Part shown: positions 25,927 to 34,529 of the stretch, one piece after another
Layout: every line of letters begins with the position of its first letter
Numbering within the stretch: the stretch's first letter is position 1
NCBI RefSeq assembly: GCF_902459775.1
Contig: NZ_CABPSQ010000003.1
Span: 248,001-312,000, forward strand
Direction of reading: 5' to 3'
Source of the DNA: Pandoraea captiosa
Lineage (GTDB): Bacteria; Pseudomonadota; Gammaproteobacteria; Burkholderiales; Burkholderiaceae
Length of the DNA: 64,000 nt
Position numbers and translations under genes: made by a program
The notes under the pieces: model-generated
Seen by the model: only the letters and a program-made list of their open reading frames with translations
The model's database searches: none
Told to the model about the DNA's origin: nothing

Positions 25927-28799
25927 GCGATGCGCTGTCGGGCATGCGGGCGCGGGGCGTGCGCCGGACTGTCGCCGTCTGGCTGACGGTCGCCGCGCTT
26001 GCATTCATCGGGCTTTTCGGGATTTTCGGGCTCTTCGGCATTTCCGGCATCTGCGGCGCTGATGCCCTGCTGACCGAGCCTTGCGCACCGTGGGCGCCCA
26101 TCGCGCGCCTGATGCCGGGCGAGGACGCCATTGCGGCGTCGCTCCCGCTTCAGGCTGCACAATCGTCGTCGACAACCGCGATCGATCTTGCCGACGCGCC
26201 GTCACCGCTCAGGCTCCAGACGCAATTGCGCATGCTCGAAGACCCGACACGAAGTCTCGATGCCATGCAGGCGCTTGCCGCCCCCGGCTGGCAGGCGATC
26301 ACCCCGCGCATGCTCAATGCCGGCTACCGCCGCTCGGCCTTCTGGCTCACGGGCAGTGTCGTGAATTCAGGGACAACCCCCGTCACGCGCTGGCTGAGTG
26401 TCGGTATCGTGCGACTGGAAGACGTTCGCTTTTATGCTGTACCGCCCGGCGCAACCCAACCGGGCATCACGTGGCGCGCCGGCCACACCGTGCCGCTGGC
26501 GCAACACCCCGTCCGCTCGGAGACCTCGGTCTTTCCGATCACGCTGGCCCCGGGCGAGCGCCTCACCTTCCTCGTACGCGTGCAAACGCGCTCAACGGTC
26601 AGCCTCGTGCCGCAGCTGTGGCAGCCGGACGACTTCCGCATGGCCGAAGCCCACAATGCGATGGTGGCCATGCTGCTCGTCGGTTCGATGATTTCCATCG
26701 GCCTGTATGCGTCCGTGCTGGGCGTGGCGCGTCGCGATCCGGTCTTCGTGCTGCTCGCGCTCACCACCCTCACGCAGGTCGCCCAGGACATGGCGTTCCA
26801 GGGCTTCCTGTATCGCTACCTGCTCACGCAGGGCGGCGAGTTCATCGTACGGGCCCCCAGCTTCTTCTCGACGCTGACCGCCGGATGCTTCAGCGCGATG
26901 CTGCTCATCTTCTCCGGGCTTAACGGGGTGACGCTGTGGCGCTGGACTTATCGCGCGATGATCGGGCTAATGGGTTTCATGGCCACCTGGGTGTTGTTCG
27001 GCGATCACCGTGTGGCCGCCAATACGCATCTGCAATTGCTCTCGGTCTTCAACGTGATCTGGGTCGTTTCGCTGGCCGACGGCTGGCGACGCGGCTTCTC
27101 CAACGCGCGCCTGAGCCTGATCTCGTTCTCGCCCGGTTGCGTCGTGCTGTTCTGGCGGCTGGCGATCATCAATGGCCTGCTGCCCGAAGACTGGCTCGCC
27201 AACACGGCAATGGGCTGGAGCACCAACATTTCCGTGCTGTTGATGCTCACCATCCTCGTGGCCGGACGCTCGCGCGAACTCGTGCGCGAACAACGCGCGG
27301 CGCAGCGCGAAGTGCTGCAAACGCGTCGCGAAGAACAGGCGCGTCTGGCGAATGCCGTCGACACGCGCACCCGCGAACTGCAAGCCGCACTCATCGCCGC
27401 CGACGAGGCGAACAGTGCGAAGAGCGACTTTCTCGCGCGCATCAGTCACGACCTGCGTACGCCGCTCACGTCGATCATCGGCTTCGCCGATCTGGTCCAG
27501 TCGGGCGGGCGCGAAGACGCCGACCGGGGCCGCATCATTCGCCGCAGCGCGCATCACATGCTCGCGATGGTCAACGACCTGATCGAATATGCGGGCGGCG
27601 GCGCGGCCGACTCGCTGCACGTCACGCCCATCTATACGCACGCCTTCATCGAGGGCATTGCGCATGAAGGCATGAGCCTCGCGCGCAAGCACGACAATGC
27701 CTTCCTGCTCGACGTACGCGCGCCGTTCCCGCCCTTGCTGGCATTCGACGCCAAACGCGTACGCCAGGTGCTGGGCAATCTGCTCGACAACGCGGCGAAG
27801 TACACGGCAGACGGCACCATCACGCTGTCGCTGTCGGCCACGCCCGACGCGACGCTCGCCGACATCGTGCACGTGAGCTTCACGGTGGAGGATTCCGGCT
27901 GCGGTATCGCGAGAGACGATCTGCCGCGCGTGTTCGAACCGTTCGCGCGATTCGATCGCGCGCGACGCCTGCCGGGTGTGGGACTTGGGCTGGCCATCGT
28001 CAAGCAATGGATCGAGCGCATGGACGGCACGATTGCCATTCACAGCACCCCCGACGTCGGCACACGGGTCACGTTCACGCTGCCATTGCGTGTGGCGCGC
28101 GAAGCCGACCTCGTGCCGCAATCGTTCGCGGGGGCCACGCACGCGTTGCCGCCGCTCGACGGCACCGGGCATCGCATCTGGCTGGCCGAGGACTCGCCTG
28201 AAATCCGGCAGTTCCTGCATGACGAACTCGCGAGTCTGGGCTTCTCGGTGCGTACCTTCGACGATGGCGTCGCACTCATCGCGGCACTGGGCGAGCCCGA
28301 TCAGGCATCGCCGGATCTGGTGCTGACCGACCACATGATGCCCAACGCCGACGGGCTCGACGTGGCACGCGCCACGCAGCGCCGGTGGCCGGGCGTCCCC
28401 GTGCTTGCGGTCTCCGCCTCGCCGCAGGCCGTGGCCGGCGCCGAAGCCGGCGGCTACGACGCATGCCTGCTCAAGCCCGTCGAGCTCGTCGACCTGCGCA
28501 ATACGCTGGCGCGCCTGCTCGATCTGCAACGTGACGAAAGCGTCGCCCTCTCCGGCACGGGCGCCGACCCCAACGCCGATCTCGAGCACGCGACACTCGT
28601 GCGCCCGTCGCGCGAGTTGCTCGTCGAAGCGCGTCAACTCATCGCCATGGGGGCCATTACCGACCTGATGGACTGGGCGCGCAATCTGAGCACGCTCTCG
28701 CCGCAATACGATGTCTTCGCGCGACACGTGCACCAGCTCGCGCAACGCGGCGACCTCGCCGGGCTCGCCGAGCTTTGCGCGTCACCGGCGCAGTCGTGA
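25923..28799 (+). CDS. Hybrid sensor histidine kinase with 7TMR-DISM input
   Basis: A 958-residue membrane sensor. A signal-anchor helix is followed by a periplasmic 7TMR-DISMED2-like carbohydrate-binding-type domain (about 95-245), seven membrane helices (about 250-440), a coiled coil, HisKA (phosphorylated His509 in ARISHDLRTP), HATPase (NLLDNAAKY, GLGLAIVKQW) and a C-terminal receiver with Asp803 (VLTDHMMP). About 30 residues near 850-958 resemble the end of an Hpt-like extension, which I could not confirm. It overlaps the AraC-type regulator by ATGA. The ligand is unknown; the adjacent murA paralogue hints at cell-envelope signals. Confidence 0.9.
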   Translation: MSDALSGMRARGVRRTVAVWLTVAALAFIGLFGIFGLFGISGICGADALLTEPCAPWAPIARLMPGEDAIAASLPLQAAQSSSTTAIDLADAPSPLRLQTQLRMLEDPTRSLDAMQALAAPGWQAITPRMLNAGYRRSAFWLTGSVVNSGTTPVTRWLSVGIVRLEDVRFYAVPPGATQPGITWRAGHTVPLAQHPVRSETSVFPITLAPGERLTFLVRVQTRSTVSLVPQLWQPDDFRMAEAHNAMVAMLLVGSMISIGLYASVLGVARRDPVFVLLALTTLTQVAQDMAFQGFLYRYLLTQGGEFIVRAPSFFSTLTAGCFSAMLLIFSGLNGVTLWRWTYRAMIGLMGFMATWVLFGDHRVAANTHLQLLSVFNVIWVVSLADGWRRGFSNARLSLISFSPGCVVLFWRLAIINGLLPEDWLANTAMGWSTNISVLLMLTILVAGRSRELVREQRAAQREVLQTRREEQARLANAVDTRTRELQAALIAADEANSAKSDFLARISHDLRTPLTSIIGFADLVQSGGREDADRGRIIRRSAHHMLAMVNDLIEYAGGGAADSLHVTPIYTHAFIEGIAHEGMSLARKHDNAFLLDVRAPFPPLLAFDAKRVRQVLGNLLDNAAKYTADGTITLSLSATPDATLADIVHVSFTVEDSGCGIARDDLPRVFEPFARFDRARRLPGVGLGLAIVKQWIERMDGTIAIHSTPDVGTRVTFTLPLRVAREADLVPQSFAGATHALPPLDGTGHRIWLAEDSPEIRQFLHDELASLGFSVRTFDDGVALIAALGEPDQASPDLVLTDHMMPNADGLDVARATQRRWPGVPVLAVSASPQAVAGAEAGGYDACLLKPVELVDLRNTLARLLDLQRDESVALSGTGADPNADLEHATLVRPSRELLVEARQLIAMGAITDLMDWARNLSTLSPQYDVFARHVHQLAQRGDLAGLAELCASPAQS

Positions 28800-28802
28800 A
28801 AC

Positions 28803-28834
28803 GACAACGGCACGCGCCAGGGCATGCCGTTGTC
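28803..28834. terminator. Hairpin after the histidine kinase gene
   Basis: A perfect 10-bp stem GACAACGGCA / TGCCGTTGTC (28803-28812, 28825-28834) with a 12-nt loop lies just after the kinase stop and before the convergent MFS gene. There is no T-run, so it may be Rho-assisted or only a transcript-end stabiliser. Confidence 0.5.
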
Positions 28835-28906
28835 TGTGCGGGCCATCGCGCCCAACGTGGGGGACGCGGGTGAGCGCCCCCACCTCAGCCGTGCCCCGGT
28901 CGCGCT

Positions 28907-30256
28907 TCAGTCGCGCAGCGGTTTATGGGCTGTCTCGCGCGCCGCGAACAACGCAATGGCGGTGACCGCGAGCGCCGCCGTCACGTACAGCGACACCGAC
29001 AACGTCGTGCCGTACTGCTTGTACAGACTCACGATGATCAACGGGGCGAAGCCGCCGCCGAGAATGCCCGCCAGCGTATAGGCCAGCGACGAGCCGGCGT
29101 AACGCACGCGCGTCGGAAACTGCTCGGTGACGAACGCCGCCTGCGGGCCGTACATGATCGCGTGGATCACCAGACCGACCACCACCGACAGCACGATCAG
29201 CGCCGGACTCGACGTGTCCAGCAGCACGAAGAAGCCGTATGCCCAGATCACGGCGCACAACACGCCGAAGCCGTATACCGGGCGGCGGCCCAGCTTGTCG
29301 GAAAGCGCCCCGAACAGTGGCACGGTCAGCGCGTTGAAGGCAGTGCCCACGAGCACGGCGGTCAGCGCGAGCGGCCGCGACAGATGCAGGGTGCCGGTGA
29401 CGTAGGTCAACGTGAAGACGACCATCAGCGCATACAGCACATCCGAGCCGATACGCGAACCACCCGCAACCAGGAGATTGCGCCAGTGCTTGCGAAAGAC
29501 GTCGGCGATGGGCATTTCCGCCTGACGGTCCGAATGCTGCATCTGCTCGAACATCGGCGTCTCCTCCACGCCGCGACGCACCCACAGGCCGAACGCCACG
29601 AGCACGAGACTCAGGAGAAATGGCACACGCCAGCCCCACGAGAGGAAGTCGTCGGGCGAGATCGCCAGCGTGATGAGCGCGATCAGTCCAGTCGCGAGCA
29701 AGGTGCCGAACGACGGCCCGACCTGCGTCCACGACGCATTCAGTCCGCGCTTTTTCTGATCGCCGTGCTCGACGGAGAGCAACACCGCGCCGGCCCATTC
29801 GCCACCGAGCGCCACGCCCTGCACGAACCGCAGCGCCACGAGCAGCACCGGACTCCAGATGCCGATCGATGCATAGGTCGGGAGCAGCCCCATCAACCCG
29901 GTGGTCAGGCCCATCACCACGAGCGTGAGCACCAGCACGGCACGTCGTCCGATCTTGTCGCCGAGATTGCCGAACACGAAACCGCCGAGCGGTCGCGAAA
30001 CGTAACCGACGGCGTACGTCGACAGCGCGAGAATGGTGCCCGCCAGCGGATCGACCGACGGAAAGAAGAGATGGTTGAAGACCAGCGCAGCGAGCGTGTT
30101 GTAGACGGTGAAGTCGTACCACTCAAGGGTCGTGCCGACCATGCTGGCAGTCGCCAGACGGCCCTTGTTGGCCCCGTGTCTGCCCGTCGCCGCCTGCGCG
30201 GGAGCAGCGTCGCCGCGCTTGTCGTGAACGTCGCGGGTATTCGAATACGTCGTCAT
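28907..30256 (-). CDS. MFS transporter, metabolite:H+ symporter (MHS) type
   Basis: A 449-residue twelve-helix transporter. The motif TTLEWYDFTVYNTLAALVFN after helix 1 and GNLGDKIGRRAVLV are hallmarks of the ProP/KgtP/ShiA-like MHS family, which imports organic acids or betaines with protons. GGAGA lies 5 nt before the ATG. About 78 nt upstream on the same strand is a gene for an alpha/beta-barrel-like protein, probably in the same operon. Confidence 0.9.
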   Translation of the reverse strand: MTTYSNTRDVHDKRGDAAPAQAATGRHGANKGRLATASMVGTTLEWYDFTVYNTLAALVFNHLFFPSVDPLAGTILALSTYAVGYVSRPLGGFVFGNLGDKIGRRAVLVLTLVVMGLTTGLMGLLPTYASIGIWSPVLLVALRFVQGVALGGEWAGAVLLSVEHGDQKKRGLNASWTQVGPSFGTLLATGLIALITLAISPDDFLSWGWRVPFLLSLVLVAFGLWVRRGVEETPMFEQMQHSDRQAEMPIADVFRKHWRNLLVAGGSRIGSDVLYALMVVFTLTYVTGTLHLSRPLALTAVLVGTAFNALTVPLFGALSDKLGRRPVYGFGVLCAVIWAYGFFVLLDTSSPALIVLSVVVGLVIHAIMYGPQAAFVTEQFPTRVRYAGSSLAYTLAGILGGGFAPLIIVSLYKQYGTTLSVSLYVTAALAVTAIALFAARETAHKPLRD

Positions 30257-30334
30257 GGATGTCTCCAGAGAGGGCGCGAGCGCCGCCGGCCAGTGCAACC
30301 GGGTCGGACGGTCTCGCGCGTGGGGGGCACGACG

Positions 30335-30988
30335 TCAGTCGTCGTTGGCGCCGAGGCGCCACAGCAGGGCAAAGCGGGTCACTTCCGCGGCGGGTACACC
30401 ATATGCGGCGGCCAGCGTCTCGGCGGCCGCGCGCACGGCGTCAGGATCCGTGCCCTCGATGAGCACCACGGCGTCGGCCGGGGGAAGCGGCGCGTCTTTG
30501 GCGGTGAGCGAGACGGACAGCGTCGGCACGGTCACCTGCAACGTGGCTCGCACGATGCCGTCGCCCTGCACCACCTCGGCAAGTTGCGCGTCCAGGCGCC
30601 CACGCGCCTGCGCCACCGTCGTTGCCGGCAGCACGAATGCGGCGAGCATGCCGCCCTGCCCCTGACCGGCTTCGATGTCGAGCGTGCCGACACGACGCTG
30701 CGTGCCTTGCATGCGCGCGAAGTTGCGCACCGACCACTCGGTCTGGTGTTGAAAGGCCTGCGCGTACGGCTCGCTGGTGAAAACGGCGGCGTCACGCGTG
30801 CAATACAGGGCGAGGTACGGACGGGCGCAGTCGTGCAGCGCCTTGAAGCGGCGGGCGAACTGAAAACCCGGAATTGCCACACGCTCCTGCATGTGTTCGC
30901 GGTCGTACCAGCGGTTGAAATCCGCTTCGAAGGCCGGATCGATATTCGTCCAGATACAGAGTTGGGCGCGGGGGGCAGTCACGGTCAT
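30335..30988 (-). CDS. Uncharacterised protein, EthD/dimeric alpha-beta barrel-like
   Basis: A 217-residue soluble protein. The start QLCIWTNIDPAFEADFNRWY with REHMQERVAIPGF resembles the ferredoxin-like repeat of dimeric alpha/beta-barrel (EthD/DUF4286-like) proteins, and a second such unit may occupy the C-terminal half (ATLQVTVPTLSVSLTAKD). I cannot assign a reaction. Because it is upstream of an MHS transporter gene, it may act in degradation of the imported compound. The ATG at 30988 has no strong Shine-Dalgarno; it is the first one inside the conserved region. Confidence 0.65.
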   Translation of the reverse strand: MTVTAPRAQLCIWTNIDPAFEADFNRWYDREHMQERVAIPGFQFARRFKALHDCARPYLALYCTRDAAVFTSEPYAQAFQHQTEWSVRNFARMQGTQRRVGTLDIEAGQGQGGMLAAFVLPATTVAQARGRLDAQLAEVVQGDGIVRATLQVTVPTLSVSLTAKDAPLPPADAVVLIEGTDPDAVRAAAETLAAAYGVPAAEVTRFALLWRLGANDD

Positions 30989-31196
30989 GGGGCATCCATC
31001 GGTTTCGACAATCGGGGGCCGACCGACACGGCTCGGCGAGGAGCACGCACGGGTCGAGCGTTGCACCGAGTGTGCAAAACGAGGGAAAACGCGTCCAACA
31101 AGAAATCAAATTCGCCGTGACAGCAAATTCTTATGACCGCCCGGAATCCGTTGCCCTGCGGGCGGGCGTGCGGGGGAACCCCATGTGTGCGCGCGC

Positions 31197-32150
31197 TCAG
31201 ACGTCGTTCGTGCCCCAGGCGGGCGCGGTCATGGCGGCCGCAGGCGGAATGGCGATGTCGGGGCCCATGTTCAGGGCAAACTCGCTGGCGGTGCGTTGCG
31301 CCAGACGAGCGACGTTCTCTGCGAGCAGCGCCCCCGTACGGAACGACCCGACGAGCGGAAGATTGGGGAAGTTGGCATTGACGCGCAGCAGGTGCAGGCT
31401 GTGCTCGCCCAATTCGCGCTGGATGATTGCGGGCGGCAGCATGGCCACGCCGAAACCGTCGGCGACCAGACGGATGATCGCCGCCACCGACGTCATGCAG
31501 TTGACCCGCACCGGCCGCTCGGCGGCCACCGAAAACATGCGCTCGAGCGTCTTGTGCGGCCCCGAATTGCGCGAAAAACTCACGAGCGGATACGCCGCGA
31601 GATCCGCCACGTCGAGCGTCTCGCCTTCGAGATTGAGCTTGGGGCTTGCCACCCAGCGCATGGGGAACTCGGCCAGCGGGAGATTTTCCACGCCGGCGGC
31701 ATGCTGCACATCGGTCTGCAAGACGAGATCGAGCGTGCCGGCTTCGAGTTGCTTGCACAAATTGATGGTCGTCTCGCTCGTGACTTCGATTTCGAGCTGC
31801 GGATACTCACGGTGAATGCGCGACGCGAGATCCGGGAACCAGCTATGCACGATCGACTCGACCACGCCGATCTTGAGCACGCCCGGCGGCATGTCCGGGT
31901 CGCTCAGCTCGCGTTTCATCTCCTGCCCGAGCATGACGATGCGCTCCGCGTACGCCAGCGCCTTCTGTCCGGCCGCCGTGAGCGTCACCTCGCGCGCGCT
32001 GCGGTCGAACAAACGCACGCCAAAGCTCTGCTCAAGCGACGCGATACGGCTCGACACCCCCGCCTGCGTCGTATGCAAACGCTCGGCCGTCAGCCGGAAG
32101 TTACGCAGTTTGGCCAGCCAGACGAAAGTTTCGAGAAAACGCAGATTCAT
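31197..32150 (-). CDS. LysR-type regulator
   Basis: A 317-residue LysR regulator. The DNA-binding domain begins MNLRFLETFVWLAKLRNFRL and contains TQAGVSSRIASLEQSFGVRL. The effector domain spans about 90-290 and the tail is Ala/Pro-rich. It lies upstream of, and on the same strand as, the barrel-protein/MHS transporter pair (208-bp spacer) and may control them. The ATG at 32150 has only a weak ribosome site; a longer open frame to 32252 lacks the family start. Confidence 0.87.
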   Translation of the reverse strand: MNLRFLETFVWLAKLRNFRLTAERLHTTQAGVSSRIASLEQSFGVRLFDRSAREVTLTAAGQKALAYAERIVMLGQEMKRELSDPDMPPGVLKIGVVESIVHSWFPDLASRIHREYPQLEIEVTSETTINLCKQLEAGTLDLVLQTDVQHAAGVENLPLAEFPMRWVASPKLNLEGETLDVADLAAYPLVSFSRNSGPHKTLERMFSVAAERPVRVNCMTSVAAIIRLVADGFGVAMLPPAIIQRELGEHSLHLLRVNANFPNLPLVGSFRTGALLAENVARLAQRTASEFALNMGPDIAIPPAAAMTAPAWGTNDV

Positions 32151-32452
32151 GCGAACGGACGACGATAGTTCTGGGAATTGACCCATTTTAGCGGCAACTC
32201 CAATCGGGCTAAATCGAGCGATTGGCCGCAATCTGCGGACTATCTCGACCACGAAGTGTTACGGCGTGACGTTCCCATCATGTTTCGCGACGTTTCGTTT
32301 TCGTAACGTTTTTCCACGGCGGCGATTCGGCGGCTCGGTCGAGCCCCTTGAAAATCAAAGGGTTAAGCGACGCATGAGGATTGGCACGGGATTTGCTGAA
32401 TTGAGACGTAACGGCCCGTCGAGGCCGGAGGGCCGACTCTCTGGAGACTGTC
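32151..32452. other. Divergent region with sigma-54 promoter
   Basis: This 302-bp gap separates the LysR gene (minus) from the small orphan gene (plus). It contains a sigma-54 promoter motif at 32381-32397 and, 60-95 bp further upstream, repeated ACGTT/AACGT elements (about 32266-32313) including ACGTT-N10-AACGT, possible enhancer-binding sites. No further gene is seen. Confidence 0.65.
32381..32397 (+). promoter_or_regulatory. Sigma-54 (RpoN) promoter
   Basis: TTGGCACGGGATTTGCT matches the -24/-12 consensus YTGGCACGN4TTGCW at every defined position, with GG and GC exactly 10 nt apart. Transcription would begin near 32408, 45 nt before the 70-residue gene. An enhancer-binding activator would be required. 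Confidence 0.85.
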
Positions 32453-32665
32453 ATGTCAACCGCCCATTTCCGCCGACCGCATCCGACCGTGGAACTCGCG
32501 CGCTGCGTGTTCCGGCAGCATTACATCCGCATCATGCAGGCCGAGCGCCCCGGCAGCTATGCGGTGCTGGTCGACATCTGGCCTATGGACGGCCGTACGT
32601 TTGCCAGCATCGATCAGGCCAAGCAGGCGGCCATGCTGTTCATCCGCGACATGGAAAACGAGTGA
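32453..32665 (+). CDS. Small orphan protein (70 aa), sigma-54 controlled
   Basis: A 70-residue soluble protein of no family I recognise. It has two Tyr/Val-rich strands (SYAVLVDIWPMDGRTF) flanked by helical, charged ends (CVFRQHYIRIMQAERP; DQAKQAAMLFIRDMENE), giving a plausible alpha-beta-alpha mini-fold. There is no signal peptide. The ATG is preceded by GGAG at 6 nt, and a perfect sigma-54 promoter lies 45-70 nt upstream. A second orphan gene follows after 57 bp. Confidence 0.75.
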   Translation: MSTAHFRRPHPTVELARCVFRQHYIRIMQAERPGSYAVLVDIWPMDGRTFASIDQAKQAAMLFIRDMENE

Positions 32666-32722
32666 GTCCGCGTAAGTGATCCCGCGCTGGCGCTCCGGCG
32701 CGGCCAACGAGACGAGACCGAA

Positions 32723-33073
32723 ATGAAACATCACCACACACGTTACAACGCCGCCGAGCGTCACGCGATGGCGGCTTCCCTTGCCCGTGGGTCGACACGT
32801 CAACCGGTCGTGCTGGACCCGGCAGGCGATCCCTACGCGCGTGTCGCGGTCGAAGCGTACGCCGAGGCTTGTGCGCAGGACCAGCCTTGGCTGGCCGAGG
32901 CGCTGCAACGCCAGTACCGGCTCGCGGGCGGCACACCGTCGAGCGCCGCCGCCATGTGGCGGACATTTCACGAGGCGCAACAACTGGCTCGGCAGGGGGA
33001 CAACTACGACGAGGCCGCCTGGACTCACGTGGCGTTGCACCTGTGCGGCGTGTTGGGGGCAATGAATCTGTAA
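32723..33073 (+). CDS. Orphan protein (116 aa), second gene of the sigma-54 unit
   Basis: A 116-residue, mainly helical, Ala/Gln/His-rich protein of unknown family. It begins MKHHHTRYNAAERHAMAASL; the middle region VEAYAEACAQDQPWLAEALQ and the end AWTHVALHLCGVLGAMNL look like amphipathic helices. The natural HHH near the start could bind metal. There is no export signal. A weak ribosome site (GAGACCGAAATG) precedes it. It probably shares the sigma-54 transcript with the 70-residue gene. Confidence 0.7.
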   Translation: MKHHHTRYNAAERHAMAASLARGSTRQPVVLDPAGDPYARVAVEAYAEACAQDQPWLAEALQRQYRLAGGTPSSAAAMWRTFHEAQQLARQGDNYDEAAWTHVALHLCGVLGAMNL

Positions 33074-33157
33074 TTGTGAATTTTTGGCGCAATCGCCCTC
33101 CGGCGTTGCGCCACACAGACGCCACACAGATGGATAACGCGGCGTGACGGGCATTTC

Positions 33158-33173
33158 TGGCATACTTCGTGCA
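33158..33173 (+). promoter_or_regulatory. Possible second sigma-54-like promoter
   Basis: TGGCATACTTCGTGCA keeps GG and GC 10 nt apart and matches most, not all, sigma-54 positions (CG after TGGCA is TA; TTGC is GTGC). It lies 30-46 nt before the O-antigen-ligase-like ATG. It also resembles an extended -10 (TGGCATACT) of sigma-70, so the reading is ambiguous. Confidence 0.4.
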
Positions 33174-33203
33174 AAGTAAATTCACGCAGTTGCCTGGTAT
33201 CCA

Positions 33204-34502
33204 ATGAGCCTGTCCGCCGCGCCGGCACGAACTTTCCGTCGGCACCTCCTCGCCAAGCTTTTCGGCACACTGATCCTGCTGTTTCCCGCCGTTTCACTGG
33301 TTGTGCCGCGCGGTGGGAACACGGTGATGTTCCTGACCGTCGCGCTCGGCGCGATCGTCCTCCTTTCCGACCGGATACCGGGGCAAACGTGCGCCCTGAT
33401 CAAGACCAAGGCCCACGTCCGAGTCCTTCTCGGCTCGCTGCTGCTGCCGGTGCTGGCCATTGCGTTTGTGGAGGTGCTGCACGGTCACGTCGTCGCCAAC
33501 ACGCTCGATTCGCCGGTTCGGTTCGTGCTGGCGATCGTCGTATTCCTCGGACTGCGCAGGATCGTCGATATCCTGCCGCGATGGGTGGATCTCACCTTCG
33601 GCGCCGGCGCCCTGTGTGCGGCGCTCATGGCATGGTATTCGACCACCGATCTGATGGCGGCCAGAGCGGAGAGCTCCTTTCTGAACCCGATCCATTTCGG
33701 CGACATCGCCGTGCTGCTCGGCATTCTGTCCGTCGTCTCCATTCACTGGTTCAGGCATGACAAGCCATGGATCGTCGCCCTGAAGATTCTTGGAGCCGCG
33801 TCAGGCTGCTATGCCTCCTGGGCAAGCCAGTCCAGAGGGGGGTGGATCGTGCTGCCATGCCTGCTGATCGTGTGGCTGCTGTGGCGCTATCAACCGGTGA
33901 GCAGGGCACGTCGCACCACGATTGCCGTCGTCGCGCTTGTGCTGCTGGCGAGCAGTTTCTCCTCCCAGGTCGTGCGCGATCGGTTCGAGTCGATTCGCTC
34001 GGATCTGGTCAGCCTGTCCGACGGCAATGCCGACACGGCCACAGGCATCCGGCTCGAACTCTGGAAGGTCGCCGTCACGCTCATCGCCGAGCGGCCCGTG
34101 CTCGGTCATGGGGCTCACGGCTATCACGACGCCATGCCGAAGATGGCGGCCTCCGGGCAACTGACGCCCCAGGCGGCCGAACTGGGCAAGGGCGAAGTGC
34201 ACAACCAGATCCTCGCGTATACCGTCGATTACGGGATTCTCGGACTGCTTAGCATTCTGGGCGTCTACATCGGGCCGGCCATCTTCTTTGTCCGCTCCGC
34301 ACAGTTGCGGCGCGCCCGCGTCGAGAATCGCGCGGCGTTGATGGGCCTCATGACAGCCGTCGCGTTCGCGGTGTTCGGCCTGACGGTCGAGACGTTCAAT
34401 CTCAAGGTGACGGTCGCCTTCTACGCGACGATGCTGGCCGTGTTTGCCGCGATCGCCTATCCTGTCGACGCTTCAGAAGACGAAGCGCCTAACGATCGAT
34501 GA
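33204..34502 (+). CDS. O-antigen ligase family (WaaL-like) membrane protein
   Basis: A 432-residue protein with about ten membrane helices and a large periplasmic loop near 290-340 containing HGAHGYHDAMPKMA and GEVHNQILAYTVDYG, the G-x-G-x-x and HN-x-x-L pattern of the Wzy_C/O-antigen-ligase family. These enzymes join undecaprenyl-linked polysaccharide to lipid A core or to proteins. A glycosyltransferase gene follows after 27 bp. There is no other LPS gene nearby, so the acceptor is unknown. The ATG at 33204 has a weak ribosome site. Confidence 0.82.
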   Translation: MSLSAAPARTFRRHLLAKLFGTLILLFPAVSLVVPRGGNTVMFLTVALGAIVLLSDRIPGQTCALIKTKAHVRVLLGSLLLPVLAIAFVEVLHGHVVANTLDSPVRFVLAIVVFLGLRRIVDILPRWVDLTFGAGALCAALMAWYSTTDLMAARAESSFLNPIHFGDIAVLLGILSVVSIHWFRHDKPWIVALKILGAASGCYASWASQSRGGWIVLPCLLIVWLLWRYQPVSRARRTTIAVVALVLLASSFSSQVVRDRFESIRSDLVSLSDGNADTATGIRLELWKVAVTLIAERPVLGHGAHGYHDAMPKMAASGQLTPQAAELGKGEVHNQILAYTVDYGILGLLSILGVYIGPAIFFVRSAQLRRARVENRAALMGLMTAVAFAVFGLTVETFNLKVTVAFYATMLAVFAAIAYPVDASEDEAPNDR

Positions 34503-34529
34503 ACGGCCTATGAACGCGGCGATCCCGAC

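Noticed and set aside
26967-28745. A 592-codon minus-strand frame
   Set aside because: Shadow of the hybrid histidine kinase; no ribosome site or domains.
28925-31120. A 731-codon plus-strand frame
   Set aside because: It covers two clear minus-strand genes (MHS transporter and barrel-like protein) and shows His/Arg/Gln-rich shadow composition.
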